Made by a program: the position numbers and the translations under genes. A stretch of 13,576 nt of DNA from contig CAAGIR010000260.1 of assembly GCA_900769975.1 (NCBI GenBank), forward strand, positions 1 through 13,576, given 5' to 3'. The notes below the pieces were generated by a model, which saw nothing but the letters and a program-made list of their open reading frames with translations, was not told the origin of the DNA and did not search any database. Source of the stretch: Spirochaetia bacterium. GTDB lineage: Bacteria; Spirochaetota; Spirochaetia; Treponematales; Treponemataceae. Shown one piece after another: positions 1 to 6,108 of this stretch (position 1 is the stretch's first letter; each line of letters begins with the position of its first letter).

Positions 1-912
1 AGCCGCACTCGCAATGTCTTTCAACCACCAATACGTCGAACGGTTATTTTGTGCCTGTTTGCTGAAAGCAAAAAGGGGAAGTTGTTTATTGGCGTTTCCT
101 GTGTCATATCCAGCACTACTCCATGCAATAGAACCGTAGGCTTCAATCTCGCTGATTAAAATAGCCTGTGCGCTTATCCATTCCCAGTTACTAGCGCAAC
201 CCGTCGAGCTTCCAAATCTGTTGTAGCCTGTTGCGTTGATTGCATTTGACACCAATTCGCGGGTTGTTTTCAAATGCGAGCCAAACTCCGCGTAGAGTTG
301 TTGGTTAATTGTCGCGTCTGCCGCCGTGCTTCCTGTACTTGTTACCTCGCCCAAAACAAGCGTATTCATTTCGCTTGCTTTATAGCCGCCCTCGGTGGTG
401 TTTGTCGCGTTCATTCGGCTTCTTCCGAAGTGCTGTATACCGCCGAACCCTTGCCCCGCAACCATGACGGCATGATGATAATTTACGCCGCTTCCTTGGT
501 CGCCGTTATTCATCATCGTATCAAGCCCCGCAATGGTTACATATTGCGAGCCTGTTGTTTGATACTGTCCTGTACGCTCATAGGCTGAAATAGCACGGCT
601 CATTTTGAAATAATCACCGACATATATATCTTCAAAAAGTGCATAACCGTTTGTACCTGCTAATCGCTTCCAAAATGTGCCGTCGGTAATGTATGCCGTA
701 ATATCTTTCGGTGTTATACGCGGGATATTATGAGAAATTGCGTGTATTACGCTCCATACGCCGCCGCTTTCAATCGGGCTTTTGCTTTCTTTTGCGGGTT
801 TATCCTGTACCACCCCCGACAATCGCAGGGCTTGTGATAGCGTCGCCGCGTCCGTTTTGTTTATGTACTCGCTGTAACTTCGCGGGATAATCAATCCGTC
901 GTATCTGCTCAT
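1..912 (-). CDS. Phage tail/appendage-type protein with C-type-lectin-like (DUF6273-like) C-terminus, partial
   Basis: The frame is open for 304 codons from ATG at 912 and runs off the left edge, so the C-terminus is missing. The N-terminus starts MSRYDGLIIPRSYSEYINKT. A Gly/Asn/Thr-rich middle follows, and the last visible residues are YWWLKDIASAA. That end matches the start of the conserved core seen complete in the protein at 8868-9596 (YYWL...EASAAHFCLANSRGYAYYNN). In this fold class (C-type lectin/SUMF-like, DUF6273-like) the following 35-40 residues form the ligand-binding and often variable surface. It lies at the distal end of the tail operon, which suggests a virion adhesin or decoration protein; this is inference. 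The intergenic gap to the preceding gene is 3 bases. Fold assignment is by pattern recognition only. Confidence 0.72.
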   Translation of the reverse strand, partial: MSRYDGLIIPRSYSEYINKTDAATLSQALRLSGVVQDKPAKESKSPIESGGVWSVIHAISHNIPRITPKDITAYITDGTFWKRLAGTNGYALFEDIYVGDYFKMSRAISAYERTGQYQTTGSQYVTIAGLDTMMNNGDQGSGVNYHHAVMVAGQGFGGIQHFGRSRMNATNTTEGGYKASEMNTLVLGEVTSTGSTAADATINQQLYAEFGSHLKTTRELVSNAINATGYNRFGSSTGCASNWEWISAQAILISEIEAYGSIAWSSAGYDTGNANKQLPLFAFSKQAQNNRSTYWWLKDIASAA

Positions 913-915
913 AAA

Positions 916-1269
916 TTACCCCACGAAACAAACATTTATTTTACTGCTTGCGGCTATACAGTTTACGCGGATTCCCGTTACTGCGTTCGCCAGCATGACC
1001 GTTGTGTTTTCTGTCAAAACTACGCCGTCGCCATACGGATTATCCCAATAGCCGCCCGTACCGTTTTCGCCGATTACATCAGCCCTGTTGCATGATGTTT
1101 CAATCGTAAATTGTGCCGTACTTCCTGCGGGGATATGTACGGCAACAGTTACCGCCGCTACACGGTCGGGCGGGTTAATCCATGCGCCTTGCCCCGCTGT
1201 AAGGTCTAAATCTTCGCTGATTCCCGTTGTACCTGTCCGCGCTCGCGGTGTTACTCTTGCGTAACTCAT
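916..1269 (-). CDS. Small beta-rich phage structural protein (117 aa)
   Basis: The protein has 117 residues, rich in Thr, Val, Ala and Gly, with alternating hydrophobic segments (AAVTVAVHIPAG, AVTGIRVNCIAAS) typical of a small beta-sandwich. Comparable small proteins often sit beside phage fibre or appendage genes. There is no signal peptide or membrane segment. The ATG at 1269 follows an AGGGGGC ribosome-binding site, and its ATGA overlaps the stop of the 54-residue gene upstream, so the two are translationally coupled. The likely role is a head or tail decoration or fibre-associated protein, but this rests on context; the family is not recognised with certainty. Confidence 0.65.
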   Translation of the reverse strand: MSYARVTPRARTGTTGISEDLDLTAGQGAWINPPDRVAAVTVAVHIPAGSTAQFTIETSCNRADVIGENGTGGYWDNPYGDGVVLTENTTVMLANAVTGIRVNCIAASSKINVCFVG

Positions 1270-1430
1270 TCTTTGCCCCCTGTGTCGTTGTTTTGTTCAT
1301 TTTTTGATTCGGTTTCGTTCGCTGTTTCCGTTTTTTCTGCAAATAGTAATTGCTGGAAAATGCGCACCGTTTCATTTTTTGCAAGTTCTTTAATAAGACT
1401 TGCATACAATTCATCTGATATTATTCTCAT
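1266..1430 (-). CDS. 54-residue small protein between Gp15 and the 117-aa protein
   Basis: A 54-codon frame starts at ATG 1430 (MRIISDELYASLIKEL...) and ends at TGA 1266-1268. That stop overlaps the ATG of the next gene as ATGA. The N-terminal half is an amphipathic helix. The C-terminal half is a polar Glu/Asn/Lys/Thr tail ending GGKE. Short proteins of this shape, beginning MxIIxDELYxxL, are common just before phage fibre genes. The start has a poor Shine-Dalgarno sequence. A longer frame in another register (1175-1414) overlaps both this gene and the next and looks like a shadow. Function unknown. Confidence 0.6.
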   Translation of the reverse strand: MRIISDELYASLIKELAKNETVRIFQQLLFAEKTETANETESKNEQNNDTGGKE

Positions 1431-1453
1431 GCTTTTATAGTCATTTTGTCGCT

Positions 1454-1996
1454 TTAATAGAGTTGAGCTTCAAAAGCCTTTAAGTCCTCGTCCTCTTCGT
1501 CGCTTTCTAGTGGCAGTTCCCATGCGGCTTTTAGTTTTTCCATTTGGCGGCTGTATGCGTCTTGTTTACCGCTTTTGTTTTCGTATGCGCGATAGCCGAT
1601 AATTTCATTTAGTTTTGTGTCGTGTAATCCGCATAAAAGGGCGTTGAACTTATACCAGTGCATATCGGATTCTACAAGGTCGATTCCGTAACGCTCCATA
1701 AATGCCGCAAAAATATAATCAGCGTCGATTTCATAATCTAATGCGTTTTCGCTGTCGTTTTGTGAGCGTGGCAATATGTGCGGCGGATTGCAGAAAAGGA
1801 TTAAAGCCGCAAGGCTTTTTATTTTGTCGCGCGGTGTTTCGCCCGTATACATAAAATCAAAATCTGCGGGCGGTGTGTTTTTGTTTTTGAGGTTCTTTTG
1901 GAATGTAAGCCAAAACTTAAAAGATGTGTGTACGGGGTAAAGGCTGCCGTCAACCTCTACGGCTTCGGGCAACCTGTTTTTTGTTAGGTTAATCAT
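1454..1996 (-). CDS. Bacteriophage Gp15 family protein (tail assembly chaperone position)
   Basis: The 180-residue protein matches the Gp15 family of A118-like phages. Recognisable elements are the N-terminal TSFKFWLTFQKNL helix, the central DADYIFAAFMERYGIDLVES, the hallmark DMHWYKFNALLCGLHDTKL near residues 115-135, and IIGYRAYE. It ends in an acidic tail (SDEEDEDLKAFEAQLY). In this phage group Gp15 lies directly after the major tail protein and is thought to act as a tail assembly chaperone for the tape measure protein. That role is by position rather than from a visible active site. The start ATG overlaps the upstream stop as ATGA and has little Shine-Dalgarno, so translation is probably coupled. 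No slippery site for a G/GT frameshift was seen at its end. Confidence 0.85.
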   Translation of the reverse strand: MINLTKNRLPEAVEVDGSLYPVHTSFKFWLTFQKNLKNKNTPPADFDFMYTGETPRDKIKSLAALILFCNPPHILPRSQNDSENALDYEIDADYIFAAFMERYGIDLVESDMHWYKFNALLCGLHDTKLNEIIGYRAYENKSGKQDAYSRQMEKLKAAWELPLESDEEDEDLKAFEAQLY

Positions 1997-2517
1997 TCTG
2001 CGGGCGTAAATGTGCCGTTGTTGATTGTGCCTTTGATAAATGACGGCTTGCCGTTTTCGATTTTTACCGCGCCCCGTTCGCGGTTGTTAAATCCAAGGTC
2101 AAAGTCGATGTTTTCATTTACCGTATCCATTTGATTAAGTTTGACGAGTGCGTCAACTTTCCAAGCCTTGTAAACTGTTTTTTCTGTATTGCTGTCGTTG
2201 TATGTTGCTGTATGCTTATAGAATACGACAAGCACGGGGCGGTGTGCCGCTTCGCCTGTCGGCAGCTCGTCCACCATTTCAAAAATCTGTTCGTAGTCGG
2301 GTTCATCTTTGAACATGGTAAGGCTCTGTGCAAGATTCGGCTGGTAACTTTCAATTTCTTCGGTCGGCTGTTCGTCGCTTATAAAGTCAAATGTTTTTGT
2401 TTGCGGGTTGAGCGCGAGGGTGAAAGTCGTAGATTTCTTAATCTGCGTCCAGTCGGGATTTTCGTTGTTTTTTCCCAAAAAGGGAACGACTTTTGATTTA
2501 TGAATTAAATCGCCCAT
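1993..2517 (-). CDS. Major tail (tube) protein
   Basis: The 174-residue protein begins MGDLIHKSKVVPFLGK and contains a conserved-looking middle with TFDFISDEQPTEEIESYQPN, followed by YEQIFEMVDELPTGE and a beta-rich C-terminal part. The KTFDFI..EQPT..I..Y.P pattern, and the place between the tail terminator gene and Gp15, are typical of the major tail protein of A118-like siphophages, which polymerises into the tail tube. A good ribosome-binding site (AGAGGAG) precedes the ATG at 2517. Assignment rests on pattern plus synteny. Confidence 0.82.
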   Translation of the reverse strand: MGDLIHKSKVVPFLGKNNENPDWTQIKKSTTFTLALNPQTKTFDFISDEQPTEEIESYQPNLAQSLTMFKDEPDYEQIFEMVDELPTGEAAHRPVLVVFYKHTATYNDSNTEKTVYKAWKVDALVKLNQMDTVNENIDFDLGFNNRERGAVKIENGKPSFIKGTINNGTFTPAE

Positions 2518-2524
2518 AGTCTTT

Positions 2525-2917
2525 TTACTCCTCTAAAAATGTGCATTTGACGGATTCCGCATAAGTTGTAAACCCTTTTGCGTCCGTGTCGATAAATTGC
2601 GGGAGCGTTACCGCTTCGCAGTCTATCTTTATGTTTTCCGCGCTTGTTACTGTTGCGCCGTCCAGTTTGTCTACTATCTGTTTTCCGTACTCCCGCGCCT
2701 GTGCCGCGTCCTTACATCTTGTATAAAATGTGAAGTTCCAAGCCACTAAGCGCGTTCCGTCCGTGAAGCGTTTTTCTGCGGCTGGTGTCGGGTCATGCCG
2801 TACACACACGCCGTCGGCGTTTTCGTCGGGGATAAGGTCGCAATAGATTGTAAACGGCAAATTTAGGGCGTTTTCTACCCATTCGCTTATTGTTTCAGCT
2901 ATTTTTGATTGTATCAT
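2525..2917 (-). CDS. Minor capsid protein / tail terminator (Minor_capsid_3-like)
   Basis: The 130-residue protein has an N-terminal amphipathic helix (ISEWVENALNLPF), then alternating beta strands with GTRLVAWNFTFYTRC and a closing FTTYAESVKCTFLEE. This layout fits the phage minor capsid protein family at the third minor-capsid position of A118-type phages, thought to be the tail terminator joining tube and head. Its start overlaps the end of the upstream gene by 23 bases. A GGAG lies 11 bases upstream of the ATG. Function is by family resemblance and gene order. Confidence 0.75.
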   Translation of the reverse strand: MIQSKIAETISEWVENALNLPFTIYCDLIPDENADGVCVRHDPTPAAEKRFTDGTRLVAWNFTFYTRCKDAAQAREYGKQIVDKLDGATVTSAENIKIDCEAVTLPQFIDTDAKGFTTYAESVKCTFLEE

Positions 2918-3272
2918 CTACAAGTTTTCTCCATTGCTCCATTTTCCGCGCTTTCGCCGCTTCAAACCATTTCGCACAGGCGTTCGGGTTCGCGCTTTTA
3001 GAATGGTCGAAGTTTACGCCGTAATACTGCCGTCTTGCGTATGGTGTGCGCCAAACTACAAGCCCACTCCCGATTACGGTATTTATTTGCGCAGATTTCT
3101 GCAAAGTTCCGCCCTGCGCCGCTCTCAACGGACAATAATAATTGCTGTCCGTGATTACCTGCTGGTCAAGTTTCATCTGTGCTTTGTGTATCACCGCGCT
3201 GATTCTCGCTTTCGTAGCCTGTGCGTCAAAGTTTCCTTTGACTGTAAAAGTTATGCCGCCGTCCTTATTCAA
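2895..3272 (-). CDS. Minor capsid protein (Minor_capsid_2-like), TTG start
   Basis: The 125-residue protein carries the family pattern DSNYYCPLRAAQGGTLQKSA (residues about 42-61), then VVWRTPYARRQYYGVNF (about 73-89) and a closing helix with CAKWFEAAKARK. These elements (n..Y.P...GtL..S...W.tpYAr.qYyG) are characteristic of the second minor capsid protein in A118-like phages, which acts at the head-tail connector. The start is TTG at 3272, supported by a strong GGGAGGTG 5-8 bases upstream. That TTG lies inside the last codons of the gene before it, so the genes overlap by 8 bases. Confidence 0.82.
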   Translation of the reverse strand: MNKDGGITFTVKGNFDAQATKARISAVIHKAQMKLDQQVITDSNYYCPLRAAQGGTLQKSAQINTVIGSGLVVWRTPYARRQYYGVNFDHSKSANPNACAKWFEAAKARKMEQWRKLVDDTIKNS

Positions 3273-3621
3273 GCGTCACCTCCCAATGGTGCGGGGTGCT
3301 TCCCTGCGCATAGCATGGCGTAACGCTCCGAACGGTGAAGTTTTGCCCCTGCCATTCGATAGCGTCATTTTCTGCGGGAATAACTGCCGCTGGCTGTTCC
3401 CCTGCCGCCGTTTCATAGCGCGTGTTTTTAGCGTCAATTATCAGCGTCATGGTGTCGGCTTTCGTTTCCCCGATACTGCCCCGCAATGTCTGAAAGGTTG
3501 CGCCGATTCGGACGCGCTTCAATACGGTTTCGGTGTAGGTCGGGTTTCTGTTGCGGTCTAGTCCTGTCTGTTTCTTCAATGTGCATGAATGAACAAGCAG
3601 TTTCAGCGGGATTGCTCGCAT
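3265..3621 (-). CDS. Minor capsid protein / head closure (Minor_capsid_1-like)
   Basis: The 118-residue beta-rich protein begins MRAIPLKLLVHSCTLKKQTG and ends HHWEVTLE. It has a middle ..TLIIDAKNTRY... and a W-G-Q-x-F-x-V motif (IEWQGQNFTVRSVTPCYAQG). This fits the head-completion or stopper family at the first minor-capsid position of A118-like phages, which seals the portal exit before tail joining. The ATG at 3621 shares one base with the upstream TAA (TAATG), and GGGGGTG precedes it as a ribosome-binding site. Confidence 0.8.
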   Translation of the reverse strand: MRAIPLKLLVHSCTLKKQTGLDRNRNPTYTETVLKRVRIGATFQTLRGSIGETKADTMTLIIDAKNTRYETAAGEQPAAVIPAENDAIEWQGQNFTVRSVTPCYAQGSTPHHWEVTLE

Positions 3622-4010
3622 TAGTACACCCCCGCGTCATAGTCGTTATACAGTTTTATGATGTCGATTTTTTTAGCCGCCGCACTCTTTGCGTTCAGCT
3701 TCACGGCTTCCTGCTGGGCGGTCTTGTCGTAACTGTATGAATAGCCGTTAATGCTTTCACTTGCTACGCTTCCGCCGTTTTCTGCCGCCGCTCCGCTTGC
3801 CTCCTGCGCGGTCAAATAATCAATTTCTATCATTCTGCAAACAGCAATATCAAGCCCGTTTTCTTCCCGCTCCGTTACTATGCCGTTGTTTACAAGCTGT
3901 TTCACAAACATTTTGTTGTCGTCGGCGTAGTTATTAAAATCCGCTTCGCTGGGAACGGCGGAACGCCCTAGAGTATCGCTATAATATGTGTAGTTTACAT
4001 TCTCGAACAT
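3621..4010 (-). CDS. Head-tail connector (adaptor) protein
   Basis: The 129-residue protein begins MFENVNYTYYSDTLGRSAVP. A predicted helical bundle follows (FVKQLVNNGIVTEREENGLDIAVCRMIEIDYLTAQ). The Y.yY.dtLGRs.iP..a.FN.Y pattern and the T-E-R-E-E-N-G-x-x-I-A-x-C segment resemble the adaptor protein that sits under the portal in A118-type phages. The C-terminal half carries alanine- and serine-rich low-complexity sequence and the N-G-Y-S-Y-S-Y-D motif. The ribosome-binding site AAGGAGC lies about 10 bases upstream. Placement directly after the capsid block supports the call. Confidence 0.8.
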   Translation of the reverse strand: MFENVNYTYYSDTLGRSAVPSEADFNNYADDNKMFVKQLVNNGIVTEREENGLDIAVCRMIEIDYLTAQEASGAAAENGGSVASESINGYSYSYDKTAQQEAVKLNAKSAAAKKIDIIKLYNDYDAGVY

Positions 4011-4022
4011 TCCGCCTGCTCC

Positions 4023-4142
4023 TTATTTTTTACCGTCTGCGGCTGGCTTGTCGCTCTGTGGCTTATTGCCATTTACTTTGTTTCCGCCGTTCTTACTGTC
4101 TGCGGCTGGCTTGTCTTTAGGGATATATCCTACTGTTTTCAT
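4023..4142 (-). CDS. 39-residue Lys/Asp/Asn-rich protein downstream of major capsid gene
   Basis: A short frame from ATG 4142 (MKTVGYIPKDKPAADSK...) starts 11 bases after the capsid stop and is preceded by a GGGG ribosome-binding site. The protein is almost wholly low complexity and has an imperfect repeat, DKPAADSK and later DKPAADGKK, separated by a GGNKVNGN stretch. Small proteins at this place between capsid and connector are usual in related phages. The frame is open further upstream to 4247, but that extension overlaps the capsid coding sequence in another register. Function unknown. Confidence 0.5.
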   Translation of the reverse strand: MKTVGYIPKDKPAADSKNGGNKVNGNKPQSDKPAADGKK

Positions 4143-4152
4143 ACGCGCCCCG

Positions 4153-5019
4153 TTAAGCCTTGTGGTGCAGGTAAATACCCGCAGTTTTGTTTTCATATAC
4201 ATCCGCAAGTCCGTATTCGCGGAAGTTAAAAATCCACGCGTCGGCATCCGGGTTATCTTCTGGCGGGATTGCTTTATTTACATTATGCTTTGTAAACTGC
4301 AAAATTGCCGATTTTTCAACAATCATAAAGTTGATGTCTTTTCCTTCTGTTGCTTTTGCATAGCCGCCCGTTTCTTCGCCACCTGACTTTCCGTCTTTAA
4401 GGTCAATCGCAGTATAAAAGCGTGACTGTGGAACTTTGGTTATACTTGCAAATGAACCCAAAATATCACGGCTCTTGTTTGTGTCTACATTCTGCGCCGC
4501 AATCAAAAGGGCTGGAGTAATGAACAAATGCCTGTTTTCTGCCGGAACTTCTGCATCGTCCATTGCCGATGTAGCTGTCTGTAATGCCGTAAGTACATCT
4601 GTTCCAGCGGAAAGTGTACCGCTGATTTTTGTTCCCGCAAGCTCCGCGTATGTAGCAAATCTGAAAGCATCCTGTTCCGGCACAACTTGTGTTCTAATAA
4701 ATTCGGCTGAAAGTTTTCCAAAAGCAAGCCCTACTGTTTCTTCATTATCCATGGCGTCAACGCTGAATTTTCGCCCACGGTCATAATTAAATGTAACGGT
4801 TTCATTTGTCATTGTGACATTTCCGTTTACATATCCGCTATTTCGGTCATAATCGCCTAACCCGTCCATGTCAAGTTTAGAGATTATAATTTCATTTGCG
4901 TTTGCGCCCTGTTTTGCCATTGTCGCATCACTTTCAAGAACGGCAGTTTTTGCGGCGTTCTTATAAACTTCGTCTAAGAGGTCTGTATACTTCTTAAACT
5001 TTGCAATCTGATTAGCCAT
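4153..5019 (-). CDS. Major capsid protein
   Basis: The 288-residue protein is directly downstream of the GP20-type scaffold gene, as expected for the major capsid protein. It has an N-terminal helix (YTDLLDEVYKNAAKTAVLE) and an N-arm/E-loop-like region rich in glycine and asparagine. The motif TVTFNYDRGRKFSVDAMDNE (about residues 74-93) resembles the spine/beta region of HK97-fold coats, and a central alpha/beta A-domain and C-terminal beta strands (AWIFNFREYGLADVYENKTA) follow. The length is normal for HK97-fold coats without a delta domain. The ribosome-binding site is CAGGAG. The fold call is inferred from pattern and synteny, with no catalytic residues expected. Confidence 0.87.
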   Translation of the reverse strand: MANQIAKFKKYTDLLDEVYKNAAKTAVLESDATMAKQGANANEIIISKLDMDGLGDYDRNSGYVNGNVTMTNETVTFNYDRGRKFSVDAMDNEETVGLAFGKLSAEFIRTQVVPEQDAFRFATYAELAGTKISGTLSAGTDVLTALQTATSAMDDAEVPAENRHLFITPALLIAAQNVDTNKSRDILGSFASITKVPQSRFYTAIDLKDGKSGGEETGGYAKATEGKDINFMIVEKSAILQFTKHNVNKAIPPEDNPDADAWIFNFREYGLADVYENKTAGIYLHHKA

Positions 5020-5036
5020 AATTTAAATTCTCCTGT

Positions 5037-5579
5037 TTAATCTTTTTTAGGCGGCAATCCCATAACGGCGCGCGCCTGTGCGTCATCGTCTGACTTTCCG
5101 CTTTTTCCGCTCATTGCTGGAACTACGGGCGGGGTTGGTGCGTTGTCGTCTTTCAAGATGTCCGCTTGGTCTTTTGTGATTTCGGCGAAAATATCATCAA
5201 GATTCTTTCCCTTGCTTTCGTCTGCGCCCAATGCTTCACACATTTTCGCGGTGATTGCGTCCTGTGTGATTTTGTTTACAAACTTTTTGCCCGAAAGGTA
5301 ATCTTTTACTTTTCCCGAACGCTCCAAGCTGGCAATTTTTGCCGCGCTTTCTTCCTGCAATTTTTTAAACTCTGTCTTGTACTTCTCGACATCGGCTTTT
5401 GTTTGGTCGTAGTCTTTGAACTTCTCCAGCGTTGTGTTGACGGTTTCAAGCTGTTTCTTGATGTCGTCATAGTCGGCGAACTTCGCCTTTACGCCCTCAA
5501 TGTCCTTGCCGTTCTCTTTCATAATCTTGTCGATTACTTCTGATTCCAGCCCCAAACTTTCCAAAAAATCACGCTTCAT
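5037..5579 (-). CDS. Phage scaffolding protein (GP20 family)
   Basis: The 180-residue protein begins MKRDFLESLGLESEVIDKIM, the typical start of the GP20 minor structural/scaffold family. A long charged coiled coil spans about residues 30-90 (DYDDIKKQLETVN...KKLQEESAAKIASLERSGKVKDYL). A conserved-looking helix domain follows, and the tail is Pro/Ser/Asp-rich (NAPTPPVVPAMSGKSGKSDD). The scaffold directs capsid assembly and is lost from the mature head. A GGGAG ribosome-binding site precedes the ATG at 5579. This is the first gene of the late block; no portal or terminase gene precedes it in the window. Confidence 0.87.
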   Translation of the reverse strand: MKRDFLESLGLESEVIDKIMKENGKDIEGVKAKFADYDDIKKQLETVNTTLEKFKDYDQTKADVEKYKTEFKKLQEESAAKIASLERSGKVKDYLSGKKFVNKITQDAITAKMCEALGADESKGKNLDDIFAEITKDQADILKDDNAPTPPVVPAMSGKSGKSDDDAQARAVMGLPPKKD

Positions 5580-5651
5580 GTGTGTATCTCCCTACGCATT
5601 TTTTACGGCGTGCCCGCCAATAGGATAGAAACGGATTACGCGCCGTTTCGC

Positions 5652-5676
5652 CGCTATATACATAGTCATTTGTAAA
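5652..5676 (-). promoter_or_regulatory. Putative late-operon promoter
   Basis: The minus strand reads ACAAATGACTATGTATATAG, placed just after the terminator at 5692-5734 and about 75 bases before the scaffold start. TATATA is a plausible -10 element; a sigma70-type -35 at normal spacing is not evident, so an activator or phage factor may be needed. It shares AAATGACTAT with the copies at 5745 and 1431. Confidence 0.35.
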
Positions 5677-5691
5677 AATGGCATTGTATGC

Positions 5692-5734
5692 AAAAAAGAC
5701 GGCAGGGCGCGAGGTGCGGTGCGTTCCCGCCGTC
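5692..5734 (-). terminator. Minus-strand rho-independent terminator upstream of the late operon
   Basis: On the minus strand GACGGCGGG pairs with CCC-T-GCCGTC (nine pairs with one bulged T) around a GC-rich loop. TTTTTT follows directly. It lies downstream of the early terminator with no gene between them, so it must act on readthrough or on a short transcript that begins inside this intergenic region. Confidence 0.75.
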
Positions 5735-5744
5735 GGTGTCTGTT

Positions 5745-5764
5745 GCTTATATAGTCATTTTTAT
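5745..5764 (-). promoter_or_regulatory. Putative phage promoter/operator motif, upstream copy
   Basis: On the minus strand the sequence is AAAATGACTATATAAGC. TATATA could serve as a -10 element, but there is no clear -35. A start a few bases downstream would give a transcript of about 50 bases ended by the terminator at 5692-5734. The same 17-mer with one mismatch occurs at 1431-1447. Speculative. Confidence 0.3.
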
Positions 5765-5803
5765 AAATAGGGGAAATTAGCGGAAATTTTCCCCTATTTT
5801 TTT
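5765..5803 (+). terminator. 12-bp hairpin with plus-strand T-run
   Basis: AAATAGGGGAAA pairs perfectly with TTTCCCCTATTT around an 11-base loop. A run of seven T follows on the plus strand (three in the stem, four after it). On the minus strand the hairpin is followed by ATAAAAATG, a weaker tail. It may stop antisense transcription entering the early genes, or act as an RNA structure on minus-strand transcripts. Confidence 0.55.
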
Positions 5804-5820
5804 AATTGCTTTAAAAACAA

Positions 5821-5844
5821 AAAGCCCCGAAAAATCGAGGCTTT
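5821..5844 (-). terminator. Rho-independent terminator of the early operon
   Basis: On the minus strand AAAGCCTCGA pairs with TCGGGGCTTT (10 pairs, one G-T) around a TTTT loop. It is followed by TTGTTTTT, and it starts 5 bases after the stop of the zinc-ribbon gene. It would end the early transcript. Confidence 0.8.
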
Positions 5845-5848
5845 AATT

Positions 5849-6103
5849 TCAATGTTTTATTTTTACTTTCCGCCCCAGCTTCATGCTAAAGGCTTTTTCG
5901 GTGGCGTATTTTTCAAATTCCGTGTCGGTTCGGCATTTTTCGCGGCAATTCTTGCACATTTCAAAAACGCGCTTTTCATTTTCTGCACTCGCTTTTTCGT
6001 TGTCGAATAGTACGCGGACGAAAAAATCATCTTGAAAGCATTTACCACAGAATTCGCAATGTCCGAAATCTCTAAATCTTGGTTGTATATCGGGAACGGG
6101 CAT
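5849..6103 (-). CDS. Small zinc-ribbon-like early protein (84 aa)
   Basis: Starting at ATG 6103 the protein has 84 residues. Two cysteine pairs, CEFC (residues 16-19) and CKNC (50-53), with extra Cys at 22 and 57, could bind a metal as a zinc ribbon. The C-terminal tail is basic (KLGRKVKIKH). I chose 6103 rather than the upstream ATG at 6160 because AAAGGAG lies 11 bases before it, inside the end of the preceding gene, and because the longer form overlaps that gene by 52 bases. It is the last gene of the early operon, directly before a terminator. The role is unknown; a nucleic-acid-binding regulator is possible. Confidence 0.62.
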   Translation of the reverse strand: MPVPDIQPRFRDFGHCEFCGKCFQDDFFVRVLFDNEKASAENEKRVFEMCKNCREKCRTDTEFEKYATEKAFSMKLGRKVKIKH

Positions 6104-6108
6104 TTTCT

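Larger units (their letters stand above)
5580..5848 (-). promoter_or_regulatory. Early/late intergenic control region
   Basis: About 270 bases without a gene separate the early block from the scaffold gene. In transcription order the region holds a terminator hairpin (5821-5844), a 12-bp hairpin followed by a T-run only on the plus strand (5765-5803), an AAATGACTATATA motif (5748-5760), a second minus-strand terminator (5692-5734), a related motif (5655-5671), and about 70 bases of leader before the scaffold ATG. No reading frame of meaningful length was found. It is the obvious candidate for late-gene control. Confidence 0.6.

Noticed and set aside
274..588. Plus-strand frame of 104 codons
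   Set aside because: Antisense to the well-supported lectin-fold gene, Cys/Arg-rich composition typical of a shadow frame.
1175..1414. 79-codon minus-strand frame
   Set aside because: It overlaps the 54-residue gene and the 117-residue gene in another register, is very Lys/Asn-rich and lacks a ribosome-binding site; treated as a shadow.
4143..4247. N-terminal extension of the 39-residue gene to ATG 4247
   Set aside because: It lies inside the capsid coding sequence in another frame; the start at 4142 has its own ribosome-binding site.
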